Notes: generated from the letters alone by a model not told the origin. Positions 1 through 9,479 are shown, numbered from the stretch's first letter. The stretch is DNA of 64,000 nucleotides from AP-15 sp035538335 (GCA_035538335.1 DATLKN010000003.1:62001-126000), one strand, 5' to 3'. Made by a program: numbers and translations.

Positions 1-1
1 G

Positions 2-256
2 CACTTCATCCACATCGACAGCGGGCCGGTGCGCCACTGGACGCTCGACGTCGGCGGGCTGACGCACCTGCTGCTCGGCAACCGCTATTTCCGCATCGAC
101 GGCTACGGCATCCATGTGCAAGGCAACGGTACGCATCTGATCGGCGGGCCGCGCCTGCGCGGCGGCGGCGGGCCGTTGACGGTAGCGCAGCGGCTCGCCT
201 TGCACCGCGAGCTGGCGCACGCCGAATATCTCGCCCGGAAGGGCCTCAGCCGCTGA
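2..256 (+). CDS. C-terminal end of an unrecognised protein (cut by window edge)
   Basis: The frame is open from the first bases of the window to a TGA at 254-256, so the gene begins upstream. The visible part is about 84 residues. It starts HFIHIDSGPVRHW and continues with a Gly-rich stretch and a charged helical tail ending ARKGLSR. The opening resembles the end of DUF882/peptidase M15A proteins, but the rest does not clearly fit that family, so no function is assigned. It converges with the metal transporter on the other strand, and the two 3' ends overlap by 11 bp. Confidence 0.5.
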   Translation, partial: HFIHIDSGPVRHWTLDVGGLTHLLLGNRYFRIDGYGIHVQGNGTHLIGGPRLRGGGGPLTVAQRLALHRELAHAEYLARKGLSR

Positions 257-1376
257 AGGCGGCGCCGACGAGGCGCCCGATCCCGTAGGTGATGCCGGCC
301 GCGGCGGCGCCGACGAGAAGCTGGCGGACCGCCGAGAAGACGACCCCGCGGCCGCTGAACAGCGCCGTGCCGCCGCCGATCAGCAGCAGCGCGACGCCGC
401 TCGCGGCGAGGCTCGCGATCGCCGCCGTGAGGCCGGCGAGCGCGAAATAGGGCGCCACCGGAAAGATCGCGCCGACCGCGAACAGCAGGAACGAGACCGC
501 GCCCGCCTTCCAGGCCGAGCCGCCCAACTCCTCGGGGTCGATCCCCAACTCTTCGCGCACCAGCGTGTCGAGCGCCGTCTGGCGGTTGGCGATCAGCCGC
601 TCGGCGAGCGCCTTCGCCTCGGCTTCGGACAGCCCCTTCGCCTGATAGATCAGCGCCAGCTCTTCCTTCTCCTCGTCGGGAACCTGTTCCAGCTCCTCGG
701 CCTCGGTCGCAATCTGCTGCCGGTAGGATTCGCGCGCCGTGTTGACCGACAACCACTCGCCCAATGCCATCGACGAGGCGCCGGCGATGAGCCCGGCAAG
801 GCCCGTGATCAGGATCGTGCGCGGCGCGAGCGCGGCGCCCGCGACGCCCATGACGAGGCTCAGATTGGAGACGAGCCCGTCATTGGCGCCGAGCACCGCG
901 GCACGCAGCGCGTTGCCGCCCATGCTGCGATGCCGGCCTTCGAGCCGCGCCAGGGCCGGCCCGCCGAGCGCTCCCGGCGAGCCCGCCGCCACCGCGGCGA
1001 GAATGCGCGCATGCGAGCGCTCGGCCGCCGGCAGGCCCTGCGCGACCGCCTCCGGCTGCGCGTCGTAGGTGCCGCTGTCCATGTGCTCGAGGGTGTCGAG
1101 CGTCGGCAACACGAAATTGGGGCCGAAGCGCCGCGCCAGCCAGCCGAGCGCGCGCGCCCGGAAGCCGGGGCGCAAACTCGGCACGCGCTGCCGCAGGCCG
1201 CGGATGCGGGTCCTCCAGAACTCGGCATGCGCCTCCTCGACCGCGGCGAGGCGGCGGTAGACGGTCGCCAGCCGCGGATCCTGCTCGGCCTCGGCGAGGG
1301 TGCGGTAGAGGGCGGCGCTGTCGATCTCGCCCTGCAGATTGGCCGAATAGCGCCGGCGCGGGTCCTTTTCGGGCAT
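246..1376 (-). CDS. mbfA: Rubrerythrin-VIT fusion membrane metal exporter (MbfA-like)
   Basis: About 376 residues. The N-terminal ~150 residues form a ferritin/rubrerythrin-like four-helix domain with E/H-rich helices (AEAEQDPR..., AAVEEAHAEFW). The C-terminal part is a VIT1/CCC1 domain with the typical start LGANDGLVSNLSLVMGVAGA and several membrane segments. Proteins of this architecture in Bradyrhizobium and Agrobacterium (MbfA) export iron and protect against peroxide; iron or manganese export is inferred here. ATG 1376 is preferred over an in-frame TTG at 1400, which lies inside the stop of the upstream zinc-ribbon gene. No Irr/Fur operator was recognised upstream. Confidence 0.85.
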   Translation of the reverse strand: MPEKDPRRRYSANLQGEIDSAALYRTLAEAEQDPRLATVYRRLAAVEEAHAEFWRTRIRGLRQRVPSLRPGFRARALGWLARRFGPNFVLPTLDTLEHMDSGTYDAQPEAVAQGLPAAERSHARILAAVAAGSPGALGGPALARLEGRHRSMGGNALRAAVLGANDGLVSNLSLVMGVAGAALAPRTILITGLAGLIAGASSMALGEWLSVNTARESYRQQIATEAEELEQVPDEEKEELALIYQAKGLSEAEAKALAERLIANRQTALDTLVREELGIDPEELGGSAWKAGAVSFLLFAVGAIFPVAPYFALAGLTAAIASLAASGVALLLIGGGTALFSGRGVVFSAVRQLLVGAAAAGITYGIGRLVGAAFSG

Positions 1377-1396
1377 CGCCGGCGGTGCCCCGCCGA

Positions 1397-2080
1397 TCAA
1401 CTCGGGGCGAAGGTCACGACGACGCCGGTCGCCTCGTCGGGCGGATTACTGAACGGCGTCCTGAAGTGCTCGACCTCGCCCGGCAGCAATTCCGGCTTCG
1501 GCGGCGCGATGATCTTCGAGGTGACTTCCTTGCGGCCGGCGTCGCGCAAGGCAACCCTGAGCCGCGGCACGCGATGCGGCAGCCGGCTGATGTTCGTCAC
1601 CGCGCCCTCGATGACGAGGCCGTTCGGCGTGCGCGAGGGCACGATCGCGCTGATTTCGAGGCCGGTTCCGGGCGGCTCCGCGGGCCAGCCGATGGCGGCG
1701 TAGAAGTGCTCGGCCGACGGCCACAGCGCGACCACCCGTTGCCGCGCCCCGATCGCGGCAAACGCGGCGATTGCGACGATCAGCAGCAGCACCACCCAGC
1801 CGCCGGCGCCCATACCGCCGCGCTGGCGGGGCGGCTCCGGCGGCGGCGCCGGACGCACCGCCGGGTCGATCCGTGGCACCTCTATCGGCGGCGCGCCGAT
1901 GACCGGCTCGACCCTCGGCCCCGCCGGCTCGGGCGGCGCCACCGGCTCGCCGCGCAATTCCGGCGCCTGACGCCAGGTGTGGCCGCAGTTCGCGCAGCGC
2001 ACGTCGCGGCCGGCAGGCCCATTCAACTGCCGCTCGTCAACGTTGAAACGGGTACGGCAGGCAGGACAGGTGATGATCAT
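1397..2080 (-). CDS. MJ0042-type zinc-ribbon membrane protein
   Basis: 227 residues. The N-terminus MIITCPACRTRF...VRCANCGHTW carries the two CxxC pairs of the MJ0042 zinc finger common at the start of alphaproteobacterial proteins. It is followed by a Pro-rich cytoplasmic linker, one transmembrane helix around residues 100-120 (GGWVVLLLIVAIAAFAAIGA), and an extracytoplasmic domain of ~100 residues resembling DUF3426, a FxLyD-like beta domain (VIEGAVTNISRLPHRVPRLR). The exact function of this family is unknown. The gene ends next to mbfA and may be co-transcribed with it. Confidence 0.8.
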   Translation of the reverse strand: MIITCPACRTRFNVDERQLNGPAGRDVRCANCGHTWRQAPELRGEPVAPPEPAGPRVEPVIGAPPIEVPRIDPAVRPAPPPEPPRQRGGMGAGGWVVLLLIVAIAAFAAIGARQRVVALWPSAEHFYAAIGWPAEPPGTGLEISAIVPSRTPNGLVIEGAVTNISRLPHRVPRLRVALRDAGRKEVTSKIIAPPKPELLPGEVEHFRTPFSNPPDEATGVVVTFAPS

Positions 2081-2183
2081 CGGTTGGGACTGTCAAAGAG
2101 TAGTTCGCAAGTATTCATAGTATTCATCGCGCAGCAGCAAAGCAAGACAGCGCACTCTCGGTTTGGCCGGGGAGCCGCCCGGC

Positions 2184-2230
2184 GTCCTTCGAGGCCTCGC
2201 TGCGCGAGGCGTCTCAGAATAAGGATCGTT
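2184..2230. repeat. Dispersed palindromic repeat (CGTCCTTCGAG type)
   Basis: In the 209-bp gap 2081-2289 the motif CGTCCTTCGAGGCCTCGC is followed by an inverted arm GCGAGGCGTCTCAG. The same motif recurs at 25856-25975. No gene is supported in the gap. Confidence 0.6.
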
Positions 2231-2289
2231 CTTGACGCCACCCTAGACCTCCTCATGCGCACGCACGGCGCCTGCGCAACATTGACATG

Positions 2290-3441
2290 TCACGCGGCAA
2301 TCGGCGCACTGCCCGGCCGCGCCAGCCGGCGCAGGTGATGGTCGGCGTCTCCGAACAGCGTGTCGATCATCGTCACGCGCTTGAAGTAATGCCCGACCTT
2401 GTACTCCATCGTCATGCCGATGCCGCCGTGCAGCTGGATCGCCTGCTGCCCGACAAAACGCCCGGAGCGGCCGATCTGCACCTTGGCGGCCGACATTGCA
2501 GCGCTGCGATCGGACGGATTCTCGGCGGCGGCCATCATCGTCGCGTACATCGCCATGCTGCGCGCCTGTTCCAAGGCGATCAGCATCTCGACGGCGCGGT
2601 GCTGCAGCACCTGAAACTTGCCGATCTCGCGGCCGAACTGACGGCGCGTCTTCAAATACTCGACGGTCAGCTCGTGCATCGCCGCCATCGCTCCGACCGC
2701 CTCGGCGCAGAGCGCGGCGATGCCTTCCTCGACGACGCGCTCGAGGAGCGGCAGCGCGGCATCGGGCTCGCCGATGACGCTCTCCGGCCCGACCCTGACT
2801 CCGGCCAGGCCGATCTCGGCGGCGCGCAGCCCGTCCTGCGTCGGGTAGCCGCGGCGCGTCACGCCCGGCTGCCCGGCATCGACGAGAAAGAGGCCGATGC
2901 CGTCGCGCTCGCGCCGGCCGCCGCCGGTGCGGGCGGTGACGAGGAGCTTGTCGGCATGGTCGCCGTGCAGCACGACGCCCTTCTCGCCGTCGAGGATCCA
3001 GTCTGAGCCGTCGCGCCGGGCGCTCGTCGAGACGTCCGCAAGGTCGTAGCGCGAATGCCGCTCGGTGGCGGCAAAGGCGAGGATCAGCTTGCCTTGGGCT
3101 ATTTCGGGGATCAGCGCCGCCTTTTGCGCGGCATTGCCGCCATGCCGCAAAAAGCCGCCGCCGAGCACGACGGTCGCGAAATAGGGCTCGAGCGCGAGCG
3201 CCCGGCCGAAGGCTTCCATGGCGATCATCGTCTCGACCGGGCCGCCCGCGATGCCGCCGTATTCCTCGGCGAAGGGCAGGCCGAGGAGGCCAAGCTCGGC
3301 AAATTGCGCCCAGATTTCGCGGCTCCAGCCTTCGGGGCTCTGGCCATAGGTTTTGCGGTTTTCGAACTGGTAGCGGTCGGCGACGAGGCGGTCGAGGCTC
3401 TCCTTCAAGAGCCGCTGTTCGTCATTCAGGTCGAAATCCAT
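2290..3441 (-). CDS. Acyl-CoA dehydrogenase, PimD-like (small subunit type)
   Basis: 383 residues, full length for the acyl-CoA dehydrogenase family: N-terminal helical domain (MDFDLNDEQRLLKESLDRLV), central beta domain, and C-terminal helical domain with HGGIGMTMEYKVGHYFKR, whose Glu matches the catalytic base position. It would catalyse FAD-dependent alpha,beta-dehydrogenation of an acyl-CoA and pass electrons to ETF. It sits 3' of a second dehydrogenase on the same strand; such pairs resemble the PimC/PimD pimeloyl-CoA dehydrogenase subunits. The true substrate (dicarboxyl-, branched- or aryl-acyl-CoA) cannot be read from sequence. Confidence 0.88.
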   Translation of the reverse strand: MDFDLNDEQRLLKESLDRLVADRYQFENRKTYGQSPEGWSREIWAQFAELGLLGLPFAEEYGGIAGGPVETMIAMEAFGRALALEPYFATVVLGGGFLRHGGNAAQKAALIPEIAQGKLILAFAATERHSRYDLADVSTSARRDGSDWILDGEKGVVLHGDHADKLLVTARTGGGRRERDGIGLFLVDAGQPGVTRRGYPTQDGLRAAEIGLAGVRVGPESVIGEPDAALPLLERVVEEGIAALCAEAVGAMAAMHELTVEYLKTRRQFGREIGKFQVLQHRAVEMLIALEQARSMAMYATMMAAAENPSDRSAAMSAAKVQIGRSGRFVGQQAIQLHGGIGMTMEYKVGHYFKRVTMIDTLFGDADHHLRRLARPGSAPIAA

Positions 3442-3519
3442 CGTTCACCGCCCGATTGTTTTAGGACGTTCGCCCGCCCGCCGTTCCCGCGCCCGGGAGC
3501 ATGCAATCAAAATCGTCTT

Positions 3520-3617
3520 GGCCGGGCTTGGCCCGGCCATCCACGGATTGATCCCCGCCGCGTCGAGCGAGCAACAAGTCGTGGATGCCCGGACCAAGTC
3601 CGGGCAAGACGAATCTG
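3520..3617. repeat. Palindromic intergenic repeat
   Basis: The 230-bp gap between the two acyl-CoA dehydrogenase genes holds an imperfect inverted repeat. The left arm around 3523-3545 contains GGCTTGGCCCGGCCATCCACG and the right arm around 3582-3605 reads GTGGATGCCCGGACCAAGTC. It lies inside the probable transcript of the pair. Similar elements are common between genes in Hyphomicrobiales. Confidence 0.6.
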
Positions 3618-3671
3618 TGCTGGCGCGCTTGCCCGCATGTTCGAAAAACTCCGCCCGCGGCCGGCGGAACC

Positions 3672-4877
3672 TCACAACCCCAGGATCGCCTTGGCGACGA
3701 TGTTCTTCTGGATCTCGTTGGTGCCGCCGTAGATCGAGATCTTGCGCCAGTTGAAATAGGTCGGCGCGATCGGTCCTGCCCAATCGGGGCCGATCGGCGG
3801 CTCGTTCCAGCGCTCCTCCTCGTCGCGCTCGGGCTGGTAGGGCAGCGCGTAGGGGCCGACGACCTCCAGCAACAGCTCGGTCGTCATCTGCTGGATCTCG
3901 GACCCCTTGATCTTGAGGATCGAGGAGGCGGGGTCGGGCTTGTTGTCGGTGCGCGTGCGCTCGGCGGCGACGACGCGCAGCTGCGTCATCTCGAGCGCCT
4001 TCAGCTCGACCTCGACGGCGGCCAATTTCTCGCGGAAGCGCTCGTCCTCGATAAGCGGCTTGTCGCCCAACCGCTCCATCGCGGCGAGCTCGCGGATGCG
4101 CCGCAGCCGCTCCTTCGAGGTGCCAACGCGGGCGATGCCGGTGCGCTCGCGGCCGAGCAGGTATTTCGCGTAGTCCCAGCCCTTGTTCTCCTCGCCGACG
4201 AGGTTCTCGGCCGGCACCTCGACCTCGTCGAAGAACACCTCGTTGACTTCCCGCCCGCCGTCGATCGTGACGATCGGGCGCACCGTGATCCCCGGCGTCT
4301 TCATGTCGATGAGGATGAAAGAGATGCCTTCCTGCTGCTTCGCCTGCGGGTCGGTGCGCACCAGGCAAAAGATCCAATCGGCGTGCTGCGCGAGCGTCGT
4401 CCAGATCTTCTGGCCGTTGACGACGTACTTGTCGCCGACGCGCTTCGCCGAGGTGCGCAGCGAGGCGAGGTCGGAGCCGGAGCCCGGCTCCGAGAAGCCC
4501 TGGCACCACCAATCGTCGAGATTGGCGATGCGCGGCAGGTAGTGCTTTTTCTGTTCTTCCGAGCCGAAGGCGATGATGACGGGCCCGACCATCGTCACGC
4601 CGAAGCCCAAGGGCGGCGGCGCCGGCGCCTGCTGCAATTCGTCCTGGAAGATGTATTGCTGCACCGGACTCCAGCCGGTGCCGCCCCACTTCTTCGGCCA
4701 GTTGGCGACGGCCCAGCCCTTCTGGTTCAGGGTGCGCTGCCAGGCGACGATCTCGTCCTTCGAGAGCCGCCGGCCCTCGACCATCTTGTCGCGGATCGCA
4801 GGCGGACAGGCCGAGCGGAGGAAGCTTCGCACCTCGTCGCGGAAGGCCAGCTCCTCGGGGGTGAAGCGCAGATCCAT
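3672..4877 (-). CDS. Acyl-CoA dehydrogenase, PimC-like (large subunit type)
   Basis: 401 residues beginning MDLRFTPEELAFRDEVRSFL. ATG 4877 is chosen because it follows a good AAGGAG site and matches the family start; the frame stays open upstream. FAD-binding domain signatures are visible (FSEPGSGSDLASLRTSA, VNGQKIWTTLAQHADW), and the C-terminal YGGTNEIQKNIVAKAILGL is typical of the PimC/ACAD10-11-like group. Paired with the gene at 2290-3441 it probably forms a heteromeric flavoenzyme feeding the beta-oxidation protein upstream (4942-8406). The substrate is not known. Confidence 0.9.
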   Translation of the reverse strand: MDLRFTPEELAFRDEVRSFLRSACPPAIRDKMVEGRRLSKDEIVAWQRTLNQKGWAVANWPKKWGGTGWSPVQQYIFQDELQQAPAPPPLGFGVTMVGPVIIAFGSEEQKKHYLPRIANLDDWWCQGFSEPGSGSDLASLRTSAKRVGDKYVVNGQKIWTTLAQHADWIFCLVRTDPQAKQQEGISFILIDMKTPGITVRPIVTIDGGREVNEVFFDEVEVPAENLVGEENKGWDYAKYLLGRERTGIARVGTSKERLRRIRELAAMERLGDKPLIEDERFREKLAAVEVELKALEMTQLRVVAAERTRTDNKPDPASSILKIKGSEIQQMTTELLLEVVGPYALPYQPERDEEERWNEPPIGPDWAGPIAPTYFNWRKISIYGGTNEIQKNIVAKAILGL

Positions 4878-4941
4878 GCGTGGCTCCTTGTCTCGGCGGC
4901 GAGAGGATACAGCAAATGAGGGGCGCGCGCTCAGGGCTTCG

Positions 4942-7900
4942 TCACGCGCCGAGCGAGGCGAAGCCCTGGCCAACGGCGGCGAGCCGGGCAAGCAGCGGCG
5001 CCGGTCTGAGGCTCTCGTCATGCGCCAGTTCGGCATAACGGGCGAGCCGCTCGGCGACGCGGGCGAGGCCTAGCTCGTCGGCGTAGAACATCGGGCCGCC
5101 GCGCCAGGCCGGCCAGCCGTAGCCGTAGACCCAGATCACGTCGATGTCGCCCGGGCGTGCCGCGATTCCCTCCTCGAGGATGCGCGCGCCTTCGTTGATC
5201 ATCGGGAAAAGGAGCCGCTCGACGATCTCTTGCGTGGCGATCTCGCGGCGGGCGACCGCGAGCCTTCCGGCAGCCTCGCGAATGATCTCGGCGACCTCGT
5301 CGTCGGGCAGCGGCGTGCGCGAGCCCGCCTCGTAGCGGAAATACCCCTTCCCCGTCTTCTGGCCGAAATAACCCTTCTCGCACAGCGCATCCTCGATGAT
5401 TGCTCGCTCGCCGCGGCCTTTGCGGATGAGCCAGCCAACGTCGAGGCCCGCCAGATCCATCATCGCGCAGGGGCCCATCGGGAAGCCGAACTCGAAGAGC
5501 GCGGCATCGACCTGCTGCGGGCTGGCGCCTTCGAGCAAGAGCCGCTCCGTCTCGACCGAGCGGCGCGCCAGCATGCGGTTGGCGACAAAGCCGTAGCAGA
5601 CGCCGACCGTCACCGGCACCTTGCCGAGGCGGCGGCCGACCGCAATTCCCGTTGCCAGCGCCGGGAATGAGGTCGCCTTGCCGCGCACCACTTCGAGGAG
5701 CCGCATGACGTTGGCCGGGCTGAAGAAATGCATGCCGAGGACGGACTCCGGACGCTGCGTCGCGCGGGCGATCTCGTCGACATCGAGGGTCGAGGTATTG
5801 CTGGCGAGGACTGCGTCTTGCTTCGCCACACGGTCGAGCTCGGCGAATACCTGCTTTTTCAGCTCCATCTCCTCGAAGACCGCCTCGATGACGATGTCGG
5901 CCGCGCCCGCCGCCTCGAGGCCGACCGCGCCCTCGATCAGCGCCATCCGCTGGTCCATCTCGGCCTGGGCGAGCCCGCCGCGCGAGACAGTGACCTTGTA
6001 GGTGCCGGCGATGCGGTCGCGGCCTTTCTGCAACAGATCCGGGGCGGTTTCGATGACCGTGACCGGGATGCCGGCATTGGCGAAGCACATGGCGATGCCG
6101 CCACCCATCGTGCCGGCGCCGATGACGGCGGCCTTCTTGACCGTCGCCGGTTCGATCCCGGCCGGCATGCCGCGGATTTTCATCGCCTCGCGCTCGGCGA
6201 AGAAGATGTGCCGGCGGGCGTGCGACTGCTCGCCGGTGACGAGATTTCGGAAGAGTTCATGTTCCCGCCGCAGCCCTTCCTCGAAGGGCAGCGCAAACGA
6301 ATTGCGCACCGCCTCGACCGCGGCGGCGGGTGCGGCCTCGCCGCGCGCCCTTCGAGTCAGGGACGCCGCGGCCTCATCGAACGGCTGCGGGTCGGCCTTT
6401 GCCGCACCGAGCTTTTCCTCGCGGTCGCGGACGAGCCGGAGGGGCCGGCCTTCCGCGACGAGCCGGCGCGCAAACTCGACCGCGAAAGGCTCAAGCGGCC
6501 CGTCGGCGAGGGCATCGACGACGCCGTCGCCGGCCAGCGCGGAGGCCGGCTGCGGATCGCCCGAAAGGATCATCGCGAGCGCCTTTTCCGGGCCCAACAG
6601 CCGCGGCAGGCGCTGCGTGCCGCCGGCGCCGGGCAGTATGCCGAGCTTGATCTCGGGCAAGCCGAGCCGCGCATCGGGCGACGCGACCCGGAAATGGCAG
6701 GCGAGCGCCAATTCCAGCCCGCCGCCGAGCGCTAGCCCGTGGATCGCGGCGAGGACGGGTTTGCGCATCGCCTCGATCGCGGCGAGGACCTCGCCGAGGC
6801 CGGGCGGCTTGAGCGGCGCGCCGAATTCGCTGATGTCCGCCCCGGCGGAAAAGCCGCGCCCGGCGCCGAGCAGCACGACGGCCTTGACCTGTCCGTCTTC
6901 GCCGGCGCGGCGCAATGCCTCGACGAGGCCCGCGCGCACCTCGTGCTTCAGCGCGTTGACCGGCGGGTTGTCGATCGTGACGACGGCTATCTCGCCGTCA
7001 TGCCGCAGAGCGATGCTCTGGTTGATGCTGCCCATGACGTCTGCCCTCTCGGTTCGGCGGCGGCCGTGGCGCCGCAGAGGTGCGATCAGCGCGTCGAGGC
7101 TGAGCCAATCCTCGCAACCATCGAGCGCCGCCTCGACATCACGCACGCCCTCTTCCGTCAGCACGCTCGCCGCCAGCTCGCAGAATTTGCTCCGCAGCTC
7201 GGCTTCGGAAAAGGGCTCGTCGAAATCGCCGCGGTGGCTCGCCCGGGCGCGCGTCGCTCGCCGACCGTCGGCGAGCGTCACGGTGACGCGCGCCGGCTTC
7301 AGGCGCGGCACCTGCGCGGTCATCGACGGATCTTCGACGATCTGGACGCGAGGGCGCAACGCCGCGATCGCGGGATCGGCGAGGGCGCTGTCGTCGAGCG
7401 CCGAAAATCCGGCATTGCCGCGCACGACCATCGCCGCGGCGGCGTGCGGCAGGGAATATTTCGAGGCGAAGTAGCTGGCGGGCGCGGGCTCGTTCATGAC
7501 CGAGGCGAAGCGGTGGGTCGCAACGTCGATGCGCGCCACCTCCCCCGGCCGCGGGCGCAGCTCGGCGAGGATCTCGGCGAGGCAATCGAGCGCCGGGTGG
7601 ACCGGGTTGCAACAGGCGTGCAGGCGGAAATAGTTGCGCGCGATCTGCCAGTCTTTGCCGAGGCCCTCGCCGAGGTGCGCCGCGGAGAAGCCGCTGCCGA
7701 CCAATTGCCCGAGCGCCGCCTCGACCGCGTCCTCGCGCGCCGAAAAGCCGGCGAGCGCCAGTTCCGGGGCGAGCGCGCCGGCAAAGCCGCTGATCCCGCC
7801 CGCGACGTTGAGCGCCGTCGCGCCGGCGACCGCATCGAGATAGCTCGGCGTCAAAAGCAGCGTCGTCGCGATGCGCATGGCGCGGGCGGTATCGGCCGCA

Positions 7901-8406
7901 TCGAGGCGGTAGAGCCGCGCGCCGGCGGCAGCAGCGGCGATCAGCGACACCTGGCCGTTCTGATGCGCGAGCGGGCGCGGCGTAAAGCCGCCCGCGAGCC
8001 GGCCCGCCACTTCGTAACCAAGCAGCAGCGCCGCGAGTATTTCCTCGCCGGTGCCGCCGCGCACCTCGGCCACCGCCAACACGGCCGGCAATACCTGCAT
8101 CGCCGCCTGCCCCGAGGCGAGTCGCAGCCCCTCGCACAATTCGACCGAGCGGCCGGCGATGCCGTTGAGGAGCGCCGCGAGGCGCGGCTCGGCGGTCGGC
8201 ATGCCGCGGGCGTAGACGGCGGCGCCGGGGATGCCGTTCGCGAGGCGGCGCGTCAGCGCCTTCACTTCCGGCCGCTCGGAGCCGGCGAGGATGACGCCGA
8301 GCGTGTCGCGCAGCACAAGCTTTGCCTGGCGCTGCACCGGCACGGGCACGTCCCGCCAGCGGGCGGTGGCGACAAACTCGGCCAATCGGTCGATTTCGGA
8401 GGCCAT
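4942..8406 (-). CDS. MmgE/PrpD domain fused in frame to FadB-type enoyl-CoA hydratase/3-hydroxyacyl-CoA dehydrogenase
   Basis: One uninterrupted frame of 1154 codons. Residues 1-457 (from MASEIDRLAEFVATARW) are a full-length MmgE/PrpD domain, the fold of 2-methylcitrate dehydratase and cis-aconitate decarboxylase. From residue 458 (MGSINQSIALRHDG) there is a complete FadB/FadJ-like protein of 697 residues: enoyl-CoA hydratase with GFSAGADISEF and GLALGGGLELALA, then an NAD-binding domain with AAVIGAGTMGGGIAMCFANA, then two HAD C-terminal domains. ATG 7035 has its own possible Shine-Dalgarno (GAGAGGG), so FadB could also be made separately. No stop separates the parts. A lost stop by sequencing error is possible. 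It would act in beta-oxidation with the flanking dehydrogenases. Confidence 0.82.
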   Translation of the reverse strand: MASEIDRLAEFVATARWRDVPVPVQRQAKLVLRDTLGVILAGSERPEVKALTRRLANGIPGAAVYARGMPTAEPRLAALLNGIAGRSVELCEGLRLASGQAAMQVLPAVLAVAEVRGGTGEEILAALLLGYEVAGRLAGGFTPRPLAHQNGQVSLIAAAAAGARLYRLDAADTARAMRIATTLLLTPSYLDAVAGATALNVAGGISGFAGALAPELALAGFSAREDAVEAALGQLVGSGFSAAHLGEGLGKDWQIARNYFRLHACCNPVHPALDCLAEILAELRPRPGEVARIDVATHRFASVMNEPAPASYFASKYSLPHAAAAMVVRGNAGFSALDDSALADPAIAALRPRVQIVEDPSMTAQVPRLKPARVTVTLADGRRATRARASHRGDFDEPFSEAELRSKFCELAASVLTEEGVRDVEAALDGCEDWLSLDALIAPLRRHGRRRTERADVMGSINQSIALRHDGEIAVVTIDNPPVNALKHEVRAGLVEALRRAGEDGQVKAVVLLGAGRGFSAGADISEFGAPLKPPGLGEVLAAIEAMRKPVLAAIHGLALGGGLELALACHFRVASPDARLGLPEIKLGILPGAGGTQRLPRLLGPEKALAMILSGDPQPASALAGDGVVDALADGPLEPFAVEFARRLVAEGRPLRLVRDREEKLGAAKADPQPFDEAAASLTRRARGEAAPAAAVEAVRNSFALPFEEGLRREHELFRNLVTGEQSHARRHIFFAEREAMKIRGMPAGIEPATVKKAAVIGAGTMGGGIAMCFANAGIPVTVIETAPDLLQKGRDRIAGTYKVTVSRGGLAQAEMDQRMALIEGAVGLEAAGAADIVIEAVFEEMELKKQVFAELDRVAKQDAVLASNTSTLDVDEIARATQRPESVLGMHFFSPANVMRLLEVVRGKATSFPALATGIAVGRRLGKVPVTVGVCYGFVANRMLARRSVETERLLLEGASPQQVDAALFEFGFPMGPCAMMDLAGLDVGWLIRKGRGERAIIEDALCEKGYFGQKTGKGYFRYEAGSRTPLPDDEVAEIIREAAGRLAVARREIATQEIVERLLFPMINEGARILEEGIAARPGDIDVIWVYGYGWPAWRGGPMFYADELGLARVAERLARYAELAHDESLRPAPLLARLAAVGQGFASLGA

Positions 8407-8471
8407 TCGAGGGGCGACTCCCTGCGGCTCGCGCTCTACTCTACGGCGTTGGCCGGCGAAGGAGGAAGAAG

Positions 8472-9479
8472 ATGGAGCGCCTCGGCATCGCTTTCTCCGG
8501 TGGGCCCGGCCCCGCCGAGATCGTCGAATGCGCAAAGCTCGCCGAAGAGCTCGGCTACGAGTCGGCCTGGGTCGCCGAGGGGCATGGCGGCGACCAGTTC
8601 GCGATCCTCGCCGCCTGCGCCGCCGCGACCTCGCGCATCCGCCTCGGCACCGCGATCTCGAGCGTCTACGTGCGCAGCGCGCCGACGATCGCGATGGCGG
8701 CGGCGAGCCTCGACGATCTGTCGGGTGGGCGCTTCATCCTCGGCCTCGGCTCGAGCCACAAGGTGCAGGTCGAGAGCGAGCACGGCATCGCCTACGGGAA
8801 GCCGCTGACGCGGCTGCGGGAAACCATCGAGATCGTGCGCGCGCTGCTGCGCCAGGGCCGCGTCGCGTATGCGGGCGAAACCGTGCGCATCGCCGAGTTC
8901 TCGCTGTGGTTCGCGCCGAGCGGCCGCGAAGTGCCGATCTTCGTCTCGGCCGTTTTCCCGAAGATGACGGCGCTCGCCGGCGAGATCGCCGACGGCGTCA
9001 TACTGACGCGCAGCACGCTGGCGACGGCGGCAGCGACGCGCCGGCATCTCGCCGGGGGTGCGGCGCGGGCCGGCCGCGACCCGGCAAAAATCGCCGTCGC
9101 GTCGCTCTTTCCCGCCGCCATTGCCGAGACGCGCGGCGAGGCGCTCGCCGCCTTGCGGCCGGGGCTCGCCTTCTACGCCGGGTTTTTCCCGCGCTACAAT
9201 CGGCTGATGGCCGAGCACGGCTTCGGTAACGAGGCGGCGGCAATCGCCGAGGCATGGTCGCGCCGCGACCGGGAGGCGGCCGAGCGGGCCACCAGCGACA
9301 ACATGATCGAGGCGACGAGCGTCGCCGGGACGCCGGAGGGTGCCCGCGCGCGGCTCGCAGCCTTGCGGCAATCGGGCATCGACTTGCCGATCCTCAGCCC
9401 CTATGCGCGCGGCCCCGGCTCACGCGCCGCCTTCGAGGCGGTCATCAGGGCCTGCGCACCCTCTGCCGGAGAGAGATGA
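8472..9479 (+). CDS. LLM-class (luciferase-like) flavin-dependent oxidoreductase
   Basis: 335 residues starting MERLGIAFSGGPGPAEIVECA after the Shine-Dalgarno GGAGGAAGA. The sequence follows the TIM-barrel luciferase-like/F420-dependent methylene-tetrahydromethanopterin reductase family: AEELGYESAWVAEGHGGDQF, SRIRLGTAISSVYVRSAPT, LGLGSSHKVQVE. Such enzymes use FMN or F420 on diverse substrates. The start lies 65 bp from the divergent MmgE/PrpD-FadB start. Its TGA overlaps the ATG of the following aldo/keto reductase, so the two are translationally coupled. The substrate is unknown. Confidence 0.85.
   Translation: MERLGIAFSGGPGPAEIVECAKLAEELGYESAWVAEGHGGDQFAILAACAAATSRIRLGTAISSVYVRSAPTIAMAAASLDDLSGGRFILGLGSSHKVQVESEHGIAYGKPLTRLRETIEIVRALLRQGRVAYAGETVRIAEFSLWFAPSGREVPIFVSAVFPKMTALAGEIADGVILTRSTLATAAATRRHLAGGAARAGRDPAKIAVASLFPAAIAETRGEALAALRPGLAFYAGFFPRYNRLMAEHGFGNEAAAIAEAWSRRDREAAERATSDNMIEATSVAGTPEGARARLAALRQSGIDLPILSPYARGPGSRAAFEAVIRACAPSAGER

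Noticed and set aside
2077..2262. Small 61-codon minus-strand gene
   Set aside because: It spans a dispersed palindromic repeat, has no ribosome-binding site, and its Cys/Arg-rich translation shows no domain.
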